Source: Clostridiales bacterium (GTDB lineage Bacteria > Bacillota > Clostridia > Lachnospirales > Lachnospiraceae). From it: a DNA stretch of 64,000 nucleotides. The translations under genes and the position numbers were made by a program. The notes under the pieces are model-generated. The model was not told the origin of the DNA, ran no database searches, and saw nothing but the letters and a program-made list of their open reading frames with translations. The DNA is taken from assembly GCA_021204025.1 (NCBI GenBank), contig JAJQAC010000087.1:62001-126000 (forward strand). The letters are read 5' to 3'. This document shows, in pieces, positions 45,547 through 55,506 of the stretch (its first letter is position 1; the number at the start of each line of letters is the position of its first letter).

Positions 45547-47080
45547 GCTGTCTTCCTCCCGCCATCATAAAACCAAGCTCCTTCTCATCCGTCTCCCCCG
45601 CGTCCAGCGCTTTCCCGCTCACGCTTCCGGTAATCTGGCCGTCAAAAATCACCTCAATCCGGTCAGACAGGCTCATGATCTCATCCAGCTCAAACGAGAC
45701 CAGGAGAACTGCCCTGTTTTTATTTCTCTGTTCCACCAGATATTTATGTACGAATTCAATGGCCCCCACGTCAAGTCCCCGGGTGGGATTAACCGCGATC
45801 AGCACTTCTTTATCATTCGTCACCTCTCTGGCGATAATCACCTTCTGCTGGTTTCCGCCGGAGAGCGTTCCCGCAGGCGCACCTTCGCTGCCTCTGGGAC
45901 GCACATCAAACTGATCCATCAGTTTCGTTGCATTCTCTCGGATGGCTTTCCGGTTCAGGATTCCCCCGGAAGCATACGGCGCTTCCCCAAAATGCTGCAG
46001 GATAAGGTTGTCTTCGATCGAAAAGTCAAGGATCAGGCCGTGCTTCTGCCTGTCTGCCGGGATACTTGATATCCCGTCTGCAAAAGTCTCGCGCGGCGTC
46101 TTGTTATAGACGTCCTTTCCCAGACAGGTGATCTGTCCGGATTCGGCCTTCCGGAGCCCCGTCAGGATCTCCACCAGTTCCGTCTGCCCATTGCCGTCTA
46201 CCCCGGCCAGCCCCACGATCTCACCGCTTCGCACTTTCAGATTGAGACCCCTTAAGATCTCAACGCCGCGGTAATCCCTGGCATGCAGATCGCGGATATC
46301 CAGTACGACATCTCCAGGTTCCTGATCCCTTTTTTCCACTTTAAAATTCACGTCCCGGCCTACCATCATGGCGGCCAGCTCATTCTGATTGACCTCGTCC
46401 ACCCGGACGGTTCTGACATATTTTCCCTGACGGATAATCGTACAACTGTCAGAAGACGCCATAATCTCTTTCAGCTTATGAGTAATCAGGATAACGCTCT
46501 TGCCGTCGGCTGTCAGATTTCCGATAATTTCCATCAGGCCGTCAATCTCCTGCGGCGTCAGAGAGGCGGTCGGCTCATCCAGAATCAGCGTTTCCGCACC
46601 CCTGTAGAGAACCTTCAGAATCTCCACTCTCTGCTGCATACCCACGGAGATATCCTCGATCTTCGCATCCGGATCCACTTTCATTCCATAGCGCTCGGAC
46701 AGCTCAATGACCCGGGTCCGCGCCAGTTTCCGGTCAACCGTGATCCCTCTGACCGGCTCCACACCGAGAATAATATTGTCTGTCACCGTAAATGGCTGGA
46801 TCAGCATAAAATGCTGATGAACCATGCCAATGCCCATCTCAATGGCATCTCTCGGCCCGGCAAAATGAACCTCTTTGCCATTGATGAAAATCTGCCCGCT
46901 CGTCGGCTTATAGAGTCCGCAAAGTACATTCATAAGCGTACTTTTCCCCGCGCCGTTTTCCCCCAGGATTGCATGGACTTCCCCTTTGTGCACCTTCAGA
47001 TTAATGTGATCATTAGCTGTGAAATTTCCGAATTTTTTCACAATGTCCTTCATGGAGATCACTACGGTGCCTTCATCCAT
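45539..47080 (-). CDS. BMP-type nucleoside ABC transporter ATP-binding protein
   Basis: A 513-residue protein with two ABC modules. The first has GENGAGKSTLMNVLCG and the signature SVGMQQRVEIL, with Walker B LILDEP. The second has a variant P-loop (GLAGVDGNGQTELVEIL) and the signature LSGGNQQKVIIARE, as usual for sugar/nucleoside importers (YufO/NupO, RbsA-like). The start at 47080 has AGGGAGAG upstream; the ATG-like codon at 47098 is less well placed. It energises the two permeases that follow. Confidence 0.92.
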   Translation of the reverse strand: MDEGTVVISMKDIVKKFGNFTANDHINLKVHKGEVHAILGENGAGKSTLMNVLCGLYKPTSGQIFINGKEVHFAGPRDAIEMGIGMVHQHFMLIQPFTVTDNIILGVEPVRGITVDRKLARTRVIELSERYGMKVDPDAKIEDISVGMQQRVEILKVLYRGAETLILDEPTASLTPQEIDGLMEIIGNLTADGKSVILITHKLKEIMASSDSCTIIRQGKYVRTVRVDEVNQNELAAMMVGRDVNFKVEKRDQEPGDVVLDIRDLHARDYRGVEILRGLNLKVRSGEIVGLAGVDGNGQTELVEILTGLRKAESGQITCLGKDVYNKTPRETFADGISSIPADRQKHGLILDFSIEDNLILQHFGEAPYASGGILNRKAIRENATKLMDQFDVRPRGSEGAPAGTLSGGNQQKVIIAREVTNDKEVLIAVNPTRGLDVGAIEFVHKYLVEQRNKNRAVLLVSFELDEIMSLSDRIEVIFDGQITGSVSGKALDAGETDEKELGFMMAGGRQHE

Positions 47081-47204
47081 ATGGCTCTCCCTTTTCACTC
47101 CTTCCTACCTCCTTCATCCGTTTAAAAAGAATGCATATGCGCCTGCGGGGCTCTGCATACAGCAGGCCCCGCATCAGATACATCGGATTCAATTTCCCAG
47201 GTTA

Positions 47205-48305
47205 TCAGTCCAACTCATAGACGTCGCCGTAGGAAGCCTCAAACTCTTCCCGCGTAACCGGCACAACAATCTCTCCGCTAATAATCTGCGCTTTTACTTC
47301 GTCAACTGCCGCAATCACCTCATCGCTCAGCAGATCCTGCGTCGGCGCAATATCCACACCTCCTGCCGCCAGGTCATAGGTATGGATGCCGCCTTCAAGC
47401 GTCCCGTTGATCAGAGACTCAACCGTATCATACACTGCGTTATCCACTCTCTTCATAGCAGAAGTAATGACGGTCTCCGGAGCGATACTTGACTGGTCAC
47501 TGTCTACGCCGATCGCATACACGCCAGCCTCCTGGCACGCCTCGATCACGCCGAGCCCCGTAGCGCCAGCCGCGTGGAAGACAACGTCCGCGCCGTTGGT
47601 GATAGCTGTATTTGTCATGGTCTTACCGGTAGCAGAATCCGAGAAGGAATTTACATTGAACTGCTGAACCTTGATATCCGGATTGGCGTCGATGGCTCCG
47701 CCCACATAACCGTAACCAAACTGGTTCATCGTCTCATTGCTCATGCCGAGTACAAAACCGATATTGTCAGACTCAGTCACCAGTCCTGCCACATAGCCTA
47801 CCAGGTAGGACGCCTGCTCCTGACGGAACATCAGACAGGTCACATTGTCCAGGTCAATCGTGGCGTCATCAATAATCGCGAAATTGGTATCCGGATTCGC
47901 CTCGGCCGCCGCGCGTGTAGCGTCCGCCAGCATATAACCGACACTGATGATCAGATCATAATCCTCGTCCACGAACGTCTCGATATTCGGAGCATAGTCC
48001 GCGTCCGTGGAAGACTCCAGGTAATTCGCCTCCACGCCCATATCTGCCATCGCCGTCTGAAGTCCTTCCCATGCGGACTGGTTGAAAGAACCGTCATTGA
48101 CGCCGCCTACATCTGTGATCAGGCCGATCTTAAAATCGGATCCGTCTGCAGCAGTGCCTCCGTCACTCTTCTCCTCATTTCCTGCCGTCTCCGCGGCGCC
48201 GCCTGCAGCTGCGGTCTCCGTCGTACCCGAGGAGCTGCCCCCGCATGCGGTCATCGACGCGATCACAGCTGCGCACAACACTACTGATAAAATCTTCTTT
48301 TTCAT
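47205..48305 (-). CDS. BMP-family nucleoside-binding lipoprotein
   Basis: A 366-residue solute-binding lipoprotein. The signal peptide ends in a lipobox (MTAC, Cys21), followed by a Gly/Thr/Glu-rich linker. The BMP (PnrA-like) domain follows with KIGLITDVGGVNDGSFNQSA, DYDLIISVGYMLADA, a VLGMSNETMNQFGYGYVGG segment and FHAAGATGLGVIEA. PnrA-type proteins bind purine or other nucleosides, which fits udk, add and deoC nearby. It has its own likely promoter (48383-48412) and starts the importer operon. GGAGAGAG precedes the ATG. Confidence 0.92.
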   Translation of the reverse strand: MKKKILSVVLCAAVIASMTACGGSSSGTTETAAAGGAAETAGNEEKSDGGTAADGSDFKIGLITDVGGVNDGSFNQSAWEGLQTAMADMGVEANYLESSTDADYAPNIETFVDEDYDLIISVGYMLADATRAAAEANPDTNFAIIDDATIDLDNVTCLMFRQEQASYLVGYVAGLVTESDNIGFVLGMSNETMNQFGYGYVGGAIDANPDIKVQQFNVNSFSDSATGKTMTNTAITNGADVVFHAAGATGLGVIEACQEAGVYAIGVDSDQSSIAPETVITSAMKRVDNAVYDTVESLINGTLEGGIHTYDLAAGGVDIAPTQDLLSDEVIAAVDEVKAQIISGEIVVPVTREEFEASYGDVYELD

Positions 48306-48382
48306 ATGTCTCTCTCCTTTGTTCTTTCCTGCTTTCGCCGGTACTGTCCCTTATATATGGGACTTGACCTTATCTTAACATT

Positions 48383-48412
48383 TCTATAACAAAAATAAAA
48401 GACATTTTTCAA
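48383..48412 (-). promoter_or_regulatory. Promoter of the nucleoside importer operon
   Basis: TTGAAA (48407-48412) is 17 bases from TTATAG (48384-48389), or 18 from TATAGA. The leader has a small GTCCC/GGGAC hairpin before the ribosome site. Confidence 0.55.
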
Positions 48413-48438
48413 TCAATCTGTTCAATAAATCCATCCAT

Positions 48439-49053
48439 TTAATCGGATTCCAGTATTTCCCGGATCTGGTTTTTGACCAGTTCGAACGCCACCCGGTTCT
48501 TTCCGCTGTTGATGACGATATCCGCCAGCGCCCTGGTAGGCTCCACATAAAGATAATGCATTGGCTTTACGGTCGTCAGATACTGTTCCGCCACTCCTTC
48601 TATATCCCTTCCGCGCTCTTTCACGTCCCGGATCACTCTTCGCAGGATCCGCTCATCTGCGTCCGCCTCTACATAGATTTTGATATCCAGAAGATTTCTC
48701 AGATTCTCGTCTGCCAGCACTAGGATTCCTTCCAGCAGGATAACTTTCCTGGGCTCTACTACCGTTACCTGCGCGGAGCGGGTATGCAGAGTGTAATCGT
48801 ATACCGGGCACTCAATACTCCTGCCTTCTTTCAGTTCCAGCAGCTGCTTTAAAAGCAGCTCCGTCTCAAACGCGTCCGGATGGTCATAATTGACTCTCTT
48901 GCGTTCCTCAAAAGAGATATCGTCCTGCGCGCGATAATAATTATCGTGATACAGAACCGCCACATCATCCGGGAATGCTTCCCTGAGCCGATTGGTAAAT
49001 GTAGATTTCCCGGATCCGGTACCTCCGGCTATTCCGATTATCACTGTCTTCAT
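48439..49053 (-). CDS. udk: Uridine kinase
   Basis: A 204-residue kinase that phosphorylates uridine and cytidine in pyrimidine salvage. Walker A is GGTGSGKST (near 10-18). YHDNYYRAQDDISFEERKRVNYDHPDAF (YHDNYY, NYDHPDAF) carries the nucleoside-binding residues, and EGILVLADENLR plus RRVIRDVKERGRDIEG form the lid. The length is typical. It lies 30 bases after add and just before the importer promoter. Confidence 0.94.
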   Translation of the reverse strand: MKTVIIGIAGGTGSGKSTFTNRLREAFPDDVAVLYHDNYYRAQDDISFEERKRVNYDHPDAFETELLLKQLLELKEGRSIECPVYDYTLHTRSAQVTVVEPRKVILLEGILVLADENLRNLLDIKIYVEADADERILRRVIRDVKERGRDIEGVAEQYLTTVKPMHYLYVEPTRALADIVINSGKNRVAFELVKNQIREILESD

Positions 49054-49083
49054 CTTTCGCTCCCCATTCTGATTAACAGTCCG

Positions 49084-50052
49084 TCAATCCAGTTTTTTCC
49101 ACAGTTCCTGCTTCGTCTGATCATCCGCAAATGACACTTCCGCCGCGGTGCGCATCAGGATTTTCACTTCCTCGTCTGTGATGCCCCATCGCCTTTGTAC
49201 AAGCTGAATCTCTTCTGTCAGGCTCGTATTACTCACTGTGCGGTTGTCTGTATTGATTGTGACCTTTAAACCCGCGTCCAGAAATTCCCGGATCGGATAG
49301 TGTTCCGCGTCCGCCGCCTGCGTCTGCAGGTTGCTGGTGGGACACATCTCGATACCGATTCCCCGGTCCACGCAGAACTTCTCTGTCCGAAGGTTCCCCC
49401 GCATAGCGATACCATGGCCGATCCTGGACGCACCGCACTCCACCGCATCAAAGATATTTTCCACGCTTCCGCACTCGCCCGCGTGAATCGTAAACGGCAG
49501 TCCCAGCTTCTTCGCCTCCGCAAACAGACTGCGGAAATTTTTCATCGGGAAAGAAGCCTCATCTCCTGCCAGATCCACCGCGCAAAGCCCTTCTCCCAGA
49601 AATTCCCTGCATACTTTCAGCATTGCCAGATTGTCCTCATCACTCTGATGACGCATCGCGCATGCGATCACATTGCATGGGATGCCGCAGATGTTCTCCG
49701 CCTCTGCAATCCCGTCCAGCACCGCTTCCAGCACCTGCCGGCAATTCAGCCCTTCATGTACCGACAACAGCGGCGCAAAACGCACTTCCACATAGCAGAT
49801 ATTCTCCTTCGCCACATTCAGCAGGAATTCCCGGCCCGCACGGCAAAGATTGTCCGCTGTCTGGAGACATTGAAGGGGAATGTCAAATTTCTCCAGGTAT
49901 TCCGACAGATTCCGGCAATTGTCACCCACTTTCAGTTCCTCCACCCGGACTGGACGCCCCAGCATGCGGCTCACACTCTCCGGCGTCAGAGAGCCATCCA
50001 GATGACAGTGCAGGTCAATCTTCGGCATCCGCAAAATTTCTTTTTCCCGCAT
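49084..50052 (-). CDS. add: Adenosine deaminase
   Basis: A 322-residue zinc enzyme converting adenosine and deoxyadenosine to inosine forms. The HxH metal site is in PKIDLHCHLDGSL (near 13-15), the catalytic residues are in FTIHAGECGSVENI, RIGHGIAM, and EMCPTSN, and TINTDNRTVSNT supplies the last metal ligand. The start at 50052 has GGAG twelve bases upstream, a little far; an internal start at MPKIDLH is possible. It follows prfA by 28 bases on the same strand, joining the translation genes and the nucleoside block. Confidence 0.92.
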   Translation of the reverse strand: MREKEILRMPKIDLHCHLDGSLTPESVSRMLGRPVRVEELKVGDNCRNLSEYLEKFDIPLQCLQTADNLCRAGREFLLNVAKENICYVEVRFAPLLSVHEGLNCRQVLEAVLDGIAEAENICGIPCNVIACAMRHQSDEDNLAMLKVCREFLGEGLCAVDLAGDEASFPMKNFRSLFAEAKKLGLPFTIHAGECGSVENIFDAVECGASRIGHGIAMRGNLRTEKFCVDRGIGIEMCPTSNLQTQAADAEHYPIREFLDAGLKVTINTDNRTVSNTSLTEEIQLVQRRWGITDEEVKILMRTAAEVSFADDQTKQELWKKLD

Positions 50053-50080
50053 ATCTGAATATTTCTCCTGTTCTGTCGTT

Positions 50081-51160
50081 TTAGTTCTCCGTATCTGACA
50101 TTTTTGCCAGCTTCGCCGCCTGATCGGCTGCAATACAGGCATCCAGGATTTCCTGGATGTCTCCGTTAAGAATTTTATCCAGTTTATACAGGGTCAGGTT
50201 AATCCGGTGATCCGTCACGCGGCCCTGTGGGAAATTGTAAGTACGGATCTTCTCTGAGCGATCTCCGGTGCCGATCTGACTGCGGCGCTCCTGTGCCTGC
50301 GCGTTCTGTGACTTTTCCTGCTCCAATGCATACAACTTGGCCCGCAGCAGCTGAAACGCCTTGTCCTTATTCTGGAACTGGGACTTTTCCGTCTGGCTGT
50401 AGATCACGATACCGGTTGGAATATGAGTCAGCCGTACCGCAGAGTCTGTCGTGTTGACACACTGCCCGCCGCTTCCCGACGCACGCATGACGTCGATCCG
50501 GCAGTCATTCATATCGATCTGCACGTCGATCTCTTCTGCCTCCGGCATCACCGCCACGGTAGCTGTAGATGTGTGGATCCGGCCGCCGGATTCCGTCTCC
50601 GGTACGCGCTGCACCCGGTGAACACCGCTCTCGTATTTCAGCTTCGAGTACGCTCCCTTTCCGGTCACCATTGCCTGTACTTCTTTAAACCCACCGATCC
50701 CGCTCTCACTCAGGTTAACGATCTCAACCTTCCAGCGCTGGCTCTCCGCATAATTTACATACATCCGATACAATTCCGATGCAAAAAGTGCTGCTTCCTC
50801 ACCGCCGGCGCCTGCCCGGATCTCCAGAATAATATTTTTATCATCATTCGGATCCTTCGGCAGCAGCAGAATCTTTAATTCCTGTTCCTGTTCTGCCACG
50901 CGGCGTCGCGCGTCGGAAAGCTCTTCTTTGGCCAGATCGCGCATTTCCTCATCATTTTCTTCCTCCAGGATCATCAGACTCTCCTCTATGTCCTGTTTTG
51001 CCCGTTTATATCCGGTATAGGTTTCCACAATCGGAGCCAGATCTGCCTGCTCCTTCATCAGTTTCTGAAACCGCTTCGTATCATCTGTCACCCCCGGTTC
51101 GTTTAACATCTGCATCAGTTCCTCATAATGAGCAACAATATCATCCAAACGGTCAAACAT
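50081..51160 (-). CDS. prfA: Peptide chain release factor 1
   Basis: A 359-residue factor that releases peptides at UAA and [19 protein letters not shown] contains the GGQ loop that PrmC methylates (Gln in GGQ). The stop-codon PxT-type region and the N-terminal coiled coil (about 1-100, [15 protein letters not shown]) are normal. It lies 17 bases after prmC, its modifying enzyme, which is the standard arrangement. Confidence 0.97.
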   Translation of the reverse strand: MFDRLDDIVAHYEELMQMLNEPGVTDDTKRFQKLMKEQADLAPIVETYTGYKRAKQDIEESLMILEEENDEEMRDLAKEELSDARRRVAEQEQELKILLLPKDPNDDKNIILEIRAGAGGEEAALFASELYRMYVNYAESQRWKVEIVNLSESGIGGFKEVQAMVTGKGAYSKLKYESGVHRVQRVPETESGGRIHTSTATVAVMPEAEEIDVQIDMNDCRIDVMRASGSGGQCVNTTDSAVRLTHIPTGIVIYSQTEKSQFQNKDKAFQLLRAKLYALEQEKSQNAQAQERRSQIGTGDRSEKIRTYNFPQGRVTDHRINLTLYKLDKILNGDIQEILDACIAADQAAKLAKMSDTEN

Positions 51161-51177
51161 CCGTATTCCTCCTTCCC

Positions 51178-52110
51178 TTATCGTTCCAAAATCACCACCC
51201 GGTCATTCCCCGCCAGATCCCTGCAGATTCTGACCGGACGATACCCCTCCGCCTTCGCAATGGCAGTCACCGACTGTGCCTGATCGTATCCGATCTCCAG
51301 GTAAATCCTCCCGTCCGGCGCAAGGTAATCTCCTGCCTCTGACAAAATCCTTCTATAGAAATACAGCCCATCCTCATGGCCATCCAGCGCCAGCCGCGGT
51401 TCATACGTCCTTACCTCCGGCTCCAGTCCGGCGATCACATCCGTCGGGATATACGGCGGATTGGCTGTAATCACATCATATTTTTCCCTGCTTTCCGACA
51501 GGGCGCCAAACAGATCTCCCTGATAAAAAGCCAGTCTGCCCGGAACATGATGTTCTGCGTTTTTCTTCGCAATCTGCAGCGCGCTGTCAGAAAGATCCGT
51601 CGCCGTGATTCTCGCGAAATCACCATACACCGCCAGGCTTACGACGATGCAGCCGGACCCCGTACACAAATCCAGCAAAGACAATCCCGTTTCCGCTGTT
51701 TCCTTTTCACCGGCACTGCCTCCCGGTTCCCGTCTGATCTTCGTCAGAACACCTGCACCTCTCTTACGGCAATCCGTCAGGACCTGCTCTACCAGCGTTT
51801 CTGTATCCTGCCGTGGTACCAGCACATGATTGTCTATCTCAAACTCCAGTCCCATAAATTCTACTTTTCCCAGAATCTGCTGCAACGGAATCCTCCGGCT
51901 CCGCTGTCTGATCATGTCCTGATAACGTTCCCGTGGTTCTCGTAACGTACCGTCATCCGGCAGTTCTCTGGTCCGGTTCAGCAGATACTGTGTCATATCC
52001 GTTGAAAACGCCGCAAAAAGCAGCTCCCGCGCGTCAATCTCCGCATCTGTTTGAATCCCGGCTGCTTCCAATGTATCCCTGCCTTCTGTATACAGTTCCA
52101 GAAGTGTCAT
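51178..52110 (-). CDS. prmC: Release factor glutamine methyltransferase
   Basis: A 310-residue SAM enzyme that methylates the GGQ glutamine of release factors. The N-terminal helical domain recognises the factor; the catalytic domain has [15 protein letters not shown] (SAM loop) and NPPYIPT (the NPPY substrate motif). A linker near 130-145 ([15 protein letters not shown]) is an insertion beyond the usual length. Its ATG overlaps the stop of the DUF1385 gene (ATGA), and prfA follows. Confidence 0.96.
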   Translation of the reverse strand: MTLLELYTEGRDTLEAAGIQTDAEIDARELLFAAFSTDMTQYLLNRTRELPDDGTLREPRERYQDMIRQRSRRIPLQQILGKVEFMGLEFEIDNHVLVPRQDTETLVEQVLTDCRKRGAGVLTKIRREPGGSAGEKETAETGLSLLDLCTGSGCIVVSLAVYGDFARITATDLSDSALQIAKKNAEHHVPGRLAFYQGDLFGALSESREKYDVITANPPYIPTDVIAGLEPEVRTYEPRLALDGHEDGLYFYRRILSEAGDYLAPDGRIYLEIGYDQAQSVTAIAKAEGYRPVRICRDLAGNDRVVILER

Positions 52111-53117
52111 ATCCGGGCTTCCTTTCCCGCATCTTTTCTCACGGCAATTTCTTCACTATCTCCATCCTCCGGGATCTCTGTATCCGGGAAATTCTCACGC
52201 AGATAGGCTTTCCAGTCAAATACCTCATTGACCGCCGCGATCGCCACTTCAATCATACTGTCATCCGGCTCACTGGTCGTCAGGCCCTGCATCCATAATC
52301 CTGGTTTACTTAACAGATTGACCAGCGCGTTATCACTCCGGCCCGCAAGCCGCAGAAATTCATAAGACACTCCCGCAATCACCGGGATCAGCAGGATCCG
52401 ACTGAGGATCCTCAGCCACAGATTTGGCACACGGATCACCATAAAAAAGAGAATACTGATCATCATAACAATGATCAGAAAGCTCGTTCCGCATCGCTTA
52501 TGCTCTCTGGAGCTCTTTCTTACATGCTCCACCGTCAGAGTCATGCCATGCTCGATACAATTGATGCATTTATGCTCCGCTCCATGATACATAAATGTCC
52601 GCCGGATATCCTCCATTCGCGAAATCAGTTTAATATACGCGACAAAGATCGCGATCCGGATCACACCCTCCAGAATCGCCATCACGGTCTCCGACACGAT
52701 CACCTTCCGGCAAAGATTTGCCAGGAACAGCGGGAAAATCATAAAGATCACCACCGCCGCAACCACAGAAAAGACCATCACAAACGACATCAGCACTTTC
52801 TCCACCTGATCGCCGAAAGTATCATCCAGCCATTTTTCAAACTTTGTCGGCTCCGGATCTTCTCCCTCGTCATCTTCAAAAAAACCGGCGGAAAAGGTCA
52901 GCGTCTTCATTCCCAGAATCATCGAGTCCGCAAAGCTGAAAACTCCCCGGATCAAAGGCAGTCCCAGCGCCGGTATCTTCTCTGTCATGCTGACATAACG
53001 ATCCTTCTGCACCGCGATCTCCCCGTCCGGTTTACGGACGGCGACCGCGTAATCATCTTTATTTCTCATCATAATTCCTTCAATGACGGCCTGGCCGCCG
53101 ATGCCGGAATATTTCAT
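52107..53117 (-). CDS. DUF1385 membrane protein
   Basis: A 336-residue membrane protein with about five helices in the middle (roughly 95-270). GGQAVIEGIMMRN at the N-terminus and FMYHGAEHKCINCIEHG are the DUF1385 signatures; the His/Glu/Cys in AEHKC could bind metal. Its function is unknown, but the position beside rpmE, prmC and prfA is conserved in Clostridia. The start at 53117 has AAAGGAG upstream; the longer frame to 53192 runs into the repeat element. prmC overlaps its end. Confidence 0.9.
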   Translation of the reverse strand: MKYSGIGGQAVIEGIMMRNKDDYAVAVRKPDGEIAVQKDRYVSMTEKIPALGLPLIRGVFSFADSMILGMKTLTFSAGFFEDDEGEDPEPTKFEKWLDDTFGDQVEKVLMSFVMVFSVVAAVVIFMIFPLFLANLCRKVIVSETVMAILEGVIRIAIFVAYIKLISRMEDIRRTFMYHGAEHKCINCIEHGMTLTVEHVRKSSREHKRCGTSFLIIVMMISILFFMVIRVPNLWLRILSRILLIPVIAGVSYEFLRLAGRSDNALVNLLSKPGLWMQGLTTSEPDDSMIEVAIAAVNEVFDWKAYLRENFPDTEIPEDGDSEEIAVRKDAGKEARI

Positions 53118-53140
53118 TCGAAAAACTCCTTTCAAAATTA

Positions 53141-53260
53141 CCTTACCCGGCCCTGCCTTATGGTCGAGCAGGAGGCGGCTTTTTCGCCTCATGCTCGCCG
53201 CGCTGGGCGTGTTCAGCGTCAGCTGGAATATTTCCTTACGCGCCCATGCGCATAAAAAGA
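53141..53260. repeat. Dispersed intergenic repeat, copy 2
   Basis: It begins TTACCCGG like copy 1 and has the hairpin GAGCA-g-GAGGCG (53166-53177) / CGCCTC-a-TGCTC (53185-53196) around GCTTTTT. One stem pair differs from copy 1 by a compensating change (T-A to C-G). It ends with TGCGCATAAAAA. It lies between rpmE and the DUF1385 gene. Confidence 0.8.
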
Positions 53261-53305
53261 AAAGGCTGAGCCGTCAAGCTCAACCCTGTCTCCCTCATGC
53301 AGTCC

Positions 53306-53509
53306 TTATGCCGTGATGCCATATTTCTTGTTGAACTTATCAATACGGCCGCGTGCTGTCGTCGCTTTCTGCTGACCGGTATAGAAAGAATGGCACTTGG
53401 AACAAACCTCAACGTGGATTTCCTTCTTGGTAGAACCGGTTACAAATTCATTACCGCAGTTGCAGGTAACCTTCGCCTGATAATAGGTCGGATGGATTCC
53501 CTCTTTCAT
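53306..53509 (-). CDS. rpmE: 50S ribosomal protein L31, zinc type
   Basis: A 67-residue ribosomal protein. Cysteines in CNC (16, 18) and CSKC (36, 39) mark the zinc-binding form. [15 protein letters not shown] and [12 protein letters not shown] are conserved. GAGAGGTG precedes the ATG. It has its own promoter and a leader hairpin, and the family position next to rho is kept. Confidence 0.97.
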   Translation of the reverse strand: MKEGIHPTYYQAKVTCNCGNEFVTGSTKKEIHVEVCSKCHSFYTGQQKATTARGRIDKFNKKYGITA

Positions 53510-53556
53510 GATTTCACCTCTCTGCTTTCCCTGTATTTTATGAATGTGTGATCATC

Positions 53557-53639
53557 TAACGATCTCGGGTGTATCGTTAAAATCACGTCACATCTATAAA
53601 GAGCGTTGTTAGTATACCATACAAAAAAGTCATTGGCAA
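53557..53639 (-). promoter_or_regulatory. rpmE promoter and leader hairpin
   Basis: TTGCCA (53634-53639) and TATACT (53611-53616) are 17 bases apart with a TGG extension. The leader then forms a hairpin TAACGAT/ATCGTTA (53573-53579 and 53557-53563) around a 9-nt loop, a possible site for translational control. Confidence 0.75.
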
Positions 53640-53692
53640 GCACAATTTTAACGGAATTTCATCTGTGAATTTCATCTGAATCGGCAAACACC

Positions 53693-55201
53693 TTAATAAA
53701 ATCTCATTTTTTTCGCGCTTTCCACAAATTCCCGGTTGGTCTTTGTCCGGCTGAAGAGATCCAGGACCCGCTCCACTGCGTCGTCCGGCTTTAAGCTGTT
53801 CGTTGCCTTGCGGATATTATCGACTGCCTCCGCCTCATCCTGCGTTAACAGCAGATCATCCCTTCTGGTGCTGGATTTCAGGATATCAATCGCCGGGAAG
53901 ATACGTTTCTCGGAAAGTTTGCGGTCAAGCACAATCTCCATATTACCGGTCCCCTTAAATTCTTCATAGATCACATCGTCCATGCGGCTGCCCGTATCCA
54001 CCAGTGCTGTTGCCAGGATCGTCAGACTACCGCCCTCCCGGATATTGCGCGCCGCGCCAAAAAACCGTTTCGGCATATGCAGCGCGGCCGGATCCAGACC
54101 TCCCGACAGAGTACGTCCGCTCGGCGGTACGACCAGGTTGTATGCCCGCGCCAGACGTGTGATACTATCCAACAGGATCGTCACATCGCGTCCGTGCTCC
54201 ACCAGACGTTTCGCGCGCTCGATCACCATCTCAGAAACTCTCTTATGACGTTCCGGCAGCTCATCAAACGTCGAATAAATCACTTCCACCTGATCGCCGA
54301 CCACAGACTCTTTAATATCCGTTACTTCCTCCGGCCGCTCATCAATCAGCAGAATCATCAGATGCATATCCGGATAATTCGTCGTAATCGCCTGCGCGAC
54401 CTGCTTTAAGAGCGTCGTCTTACCGGCTTTTGGCGGAGAAACAATCATACCTCTTTGTCCCTTGCCGATCGGCGAGAGCAGATCCAGTACCCGCATCGCC
54501 GTCGTTGTCTTCCCAGGCGTCTCCAGGTGCAGACGTTGATTAGGGAAGATCGGCGTCAGGTTTTCAAAATGCGGCCGGCGTTCCACTACACTGACCGGAT
54601 ATCCGTTAACATTCTTTATATACAGCAGAGCTGCAAATTTCTCTGTAGCTGCTTTGACTCTGCGGCTGCCTGTGATAATATCACCCGTTTTCAGATTGAA
54701 CCGCCGGATCTGTGACGGCGCCACATACACGTCGTTCTCTCCAGGGAGAAAATTTTCACAGCGGATAAATCCAAAACCATCCGGCATAACTTCCAGAATC
54801 CCGTTTGCCGCGATCCCGCTGTCAAGCTCTGCAACGTCCTGAGGCGTCAGCACCTCCTGCGGACGGTTCGGTCTCCGGTCCATCTCAGGTCTGCGTTCAT
54901 TTTCCATCCTTTTCTCCGTATACGTTCTCCCATTTGCATCCGGCTCCCCGCGCCGGTCAGAGTCCGTTCGACGCTCCGTCCTGGGTCTCGAGCCTGTATC
55001 CTGCTCCGTCCGGCGGTCAGCCTCCGAAGCCGCCGGTCTCGGCGGCATCGCCACCGTCCGCATCAGTTCTTCCTGTTCTGCCACTGCACACAGCGCATCA
55101 ATCAGCTCGCCCTTGCGCATCGTACTGCTTCCCTTGATTCCCTGGCTTTTCGCCAGTTCCTTCAGCTGTGCAAGCGGCAGCGTCTGAAGTTTTTCTCTCA
55201 T
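53693..55201 (-). CDS. rho: Transcription termination factor Rho
   Basis: A 502-residue hexameric RNA helicase. The N-terminal Rho_N helices (1-50, [17 protein letters not shown]) are followed by an Arg/Asp/Glu/Pro-rich insertion (about 53-118, with [14 protein letters not shown]). The cold-shock RNA-binding domain comes next ([21 protein letters not shown]) and then the ATPase ([11 protein letters not shown] Walker [24 protein letters not shown], and a QIR-type C-end). The insertion resembles the low-complexity N-terminal insertion domains of some Clostridial Rho proteins. The start at 55201 has GGAG upstream. It has its own promoter and a strong leader hairpin. Confidence 0.95.
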   Translation of the reverse strand: MREKLQTLPLAQLKELAKSQGIKGSSTMRKGELIDALCAVAEQEELMRTVAMPPRPAASEADRRTEQDTGSRPRTERRTDSDRRGEPDANGRTYTEKRMENERRPEMDRRPNRPQEVLTPQDVAELDSGIAANGILEVMPDGFGFIRCENFLPGENDVYVAPSQIRRFNLKTGDIITGSRRVKAATEKFAALLYIKNVNGYPVSVVERRPHFENLTPIFPNQRLHLETPGKTTTAMRVLDLLSPIGKGQRGMIVSPPKAGKTTLLKQVAQAITTNYPDMHLMILLIDERPEEVTDIKESVVGDQVEVIYSTFDELPERHKRVSEMVIERAKRLVEHGRDVTILLDSITRLARAYNLVVPPSGRTLSGGLDPAALHMPKRFFGAARNIREGGSLTILATALVDTGSRMDDVIYEEFKGTGNMEIVLDRKLSEKRIFPAIDILKSSTRRDDLLLTQDEAEAVDNIRKATNSLKPDDAVERVLDLFSRTKTNREFVESAKKMRFY

Positions 55202-55330
55202 AGATTTTTCTCCATTCTCAATCAATACCATTATCAATTATAAAATTTCTTCGGTTGGTGTTTTATCTTTTATCATCGGTAAGTTTAAATATGGGAATTA
55301 AAATTTAGAAATGATGATATCTGGATAACA

Positions 55331-55368
55331 GATGTTGGGACGATACAGACGTCCCAGACATCATTATA
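55331..55368 (-). promoter_or_regulatory. rho promoter -10 and leader hairpin
   Basis: TATAAT lies at 55363-55368; the -35 is poor (TTCCAT-like). Right after it the transcript would start with GATGTctGGGACG paired to CGTCCCaACATC (55331-55362) around a 7-nt loop. The remaining leader is A/T-rich and about 130 nt long. The rest of the gap to the rarA stop (55507) shows no gene. Confidence 0.65.
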
Positions 55369-55506
55369 CCCTATCTTCACAAAAAATGGAAGAGCATTCT
55401 TATAAAACTTTGTTCCATATCTGTATGATTGATAACTTCAGAAGAAACCAGAGGCAAATACCTATGCCCCCGACATCTTTCAGGCATTTACAAAAAATCA
55501 ATGATT

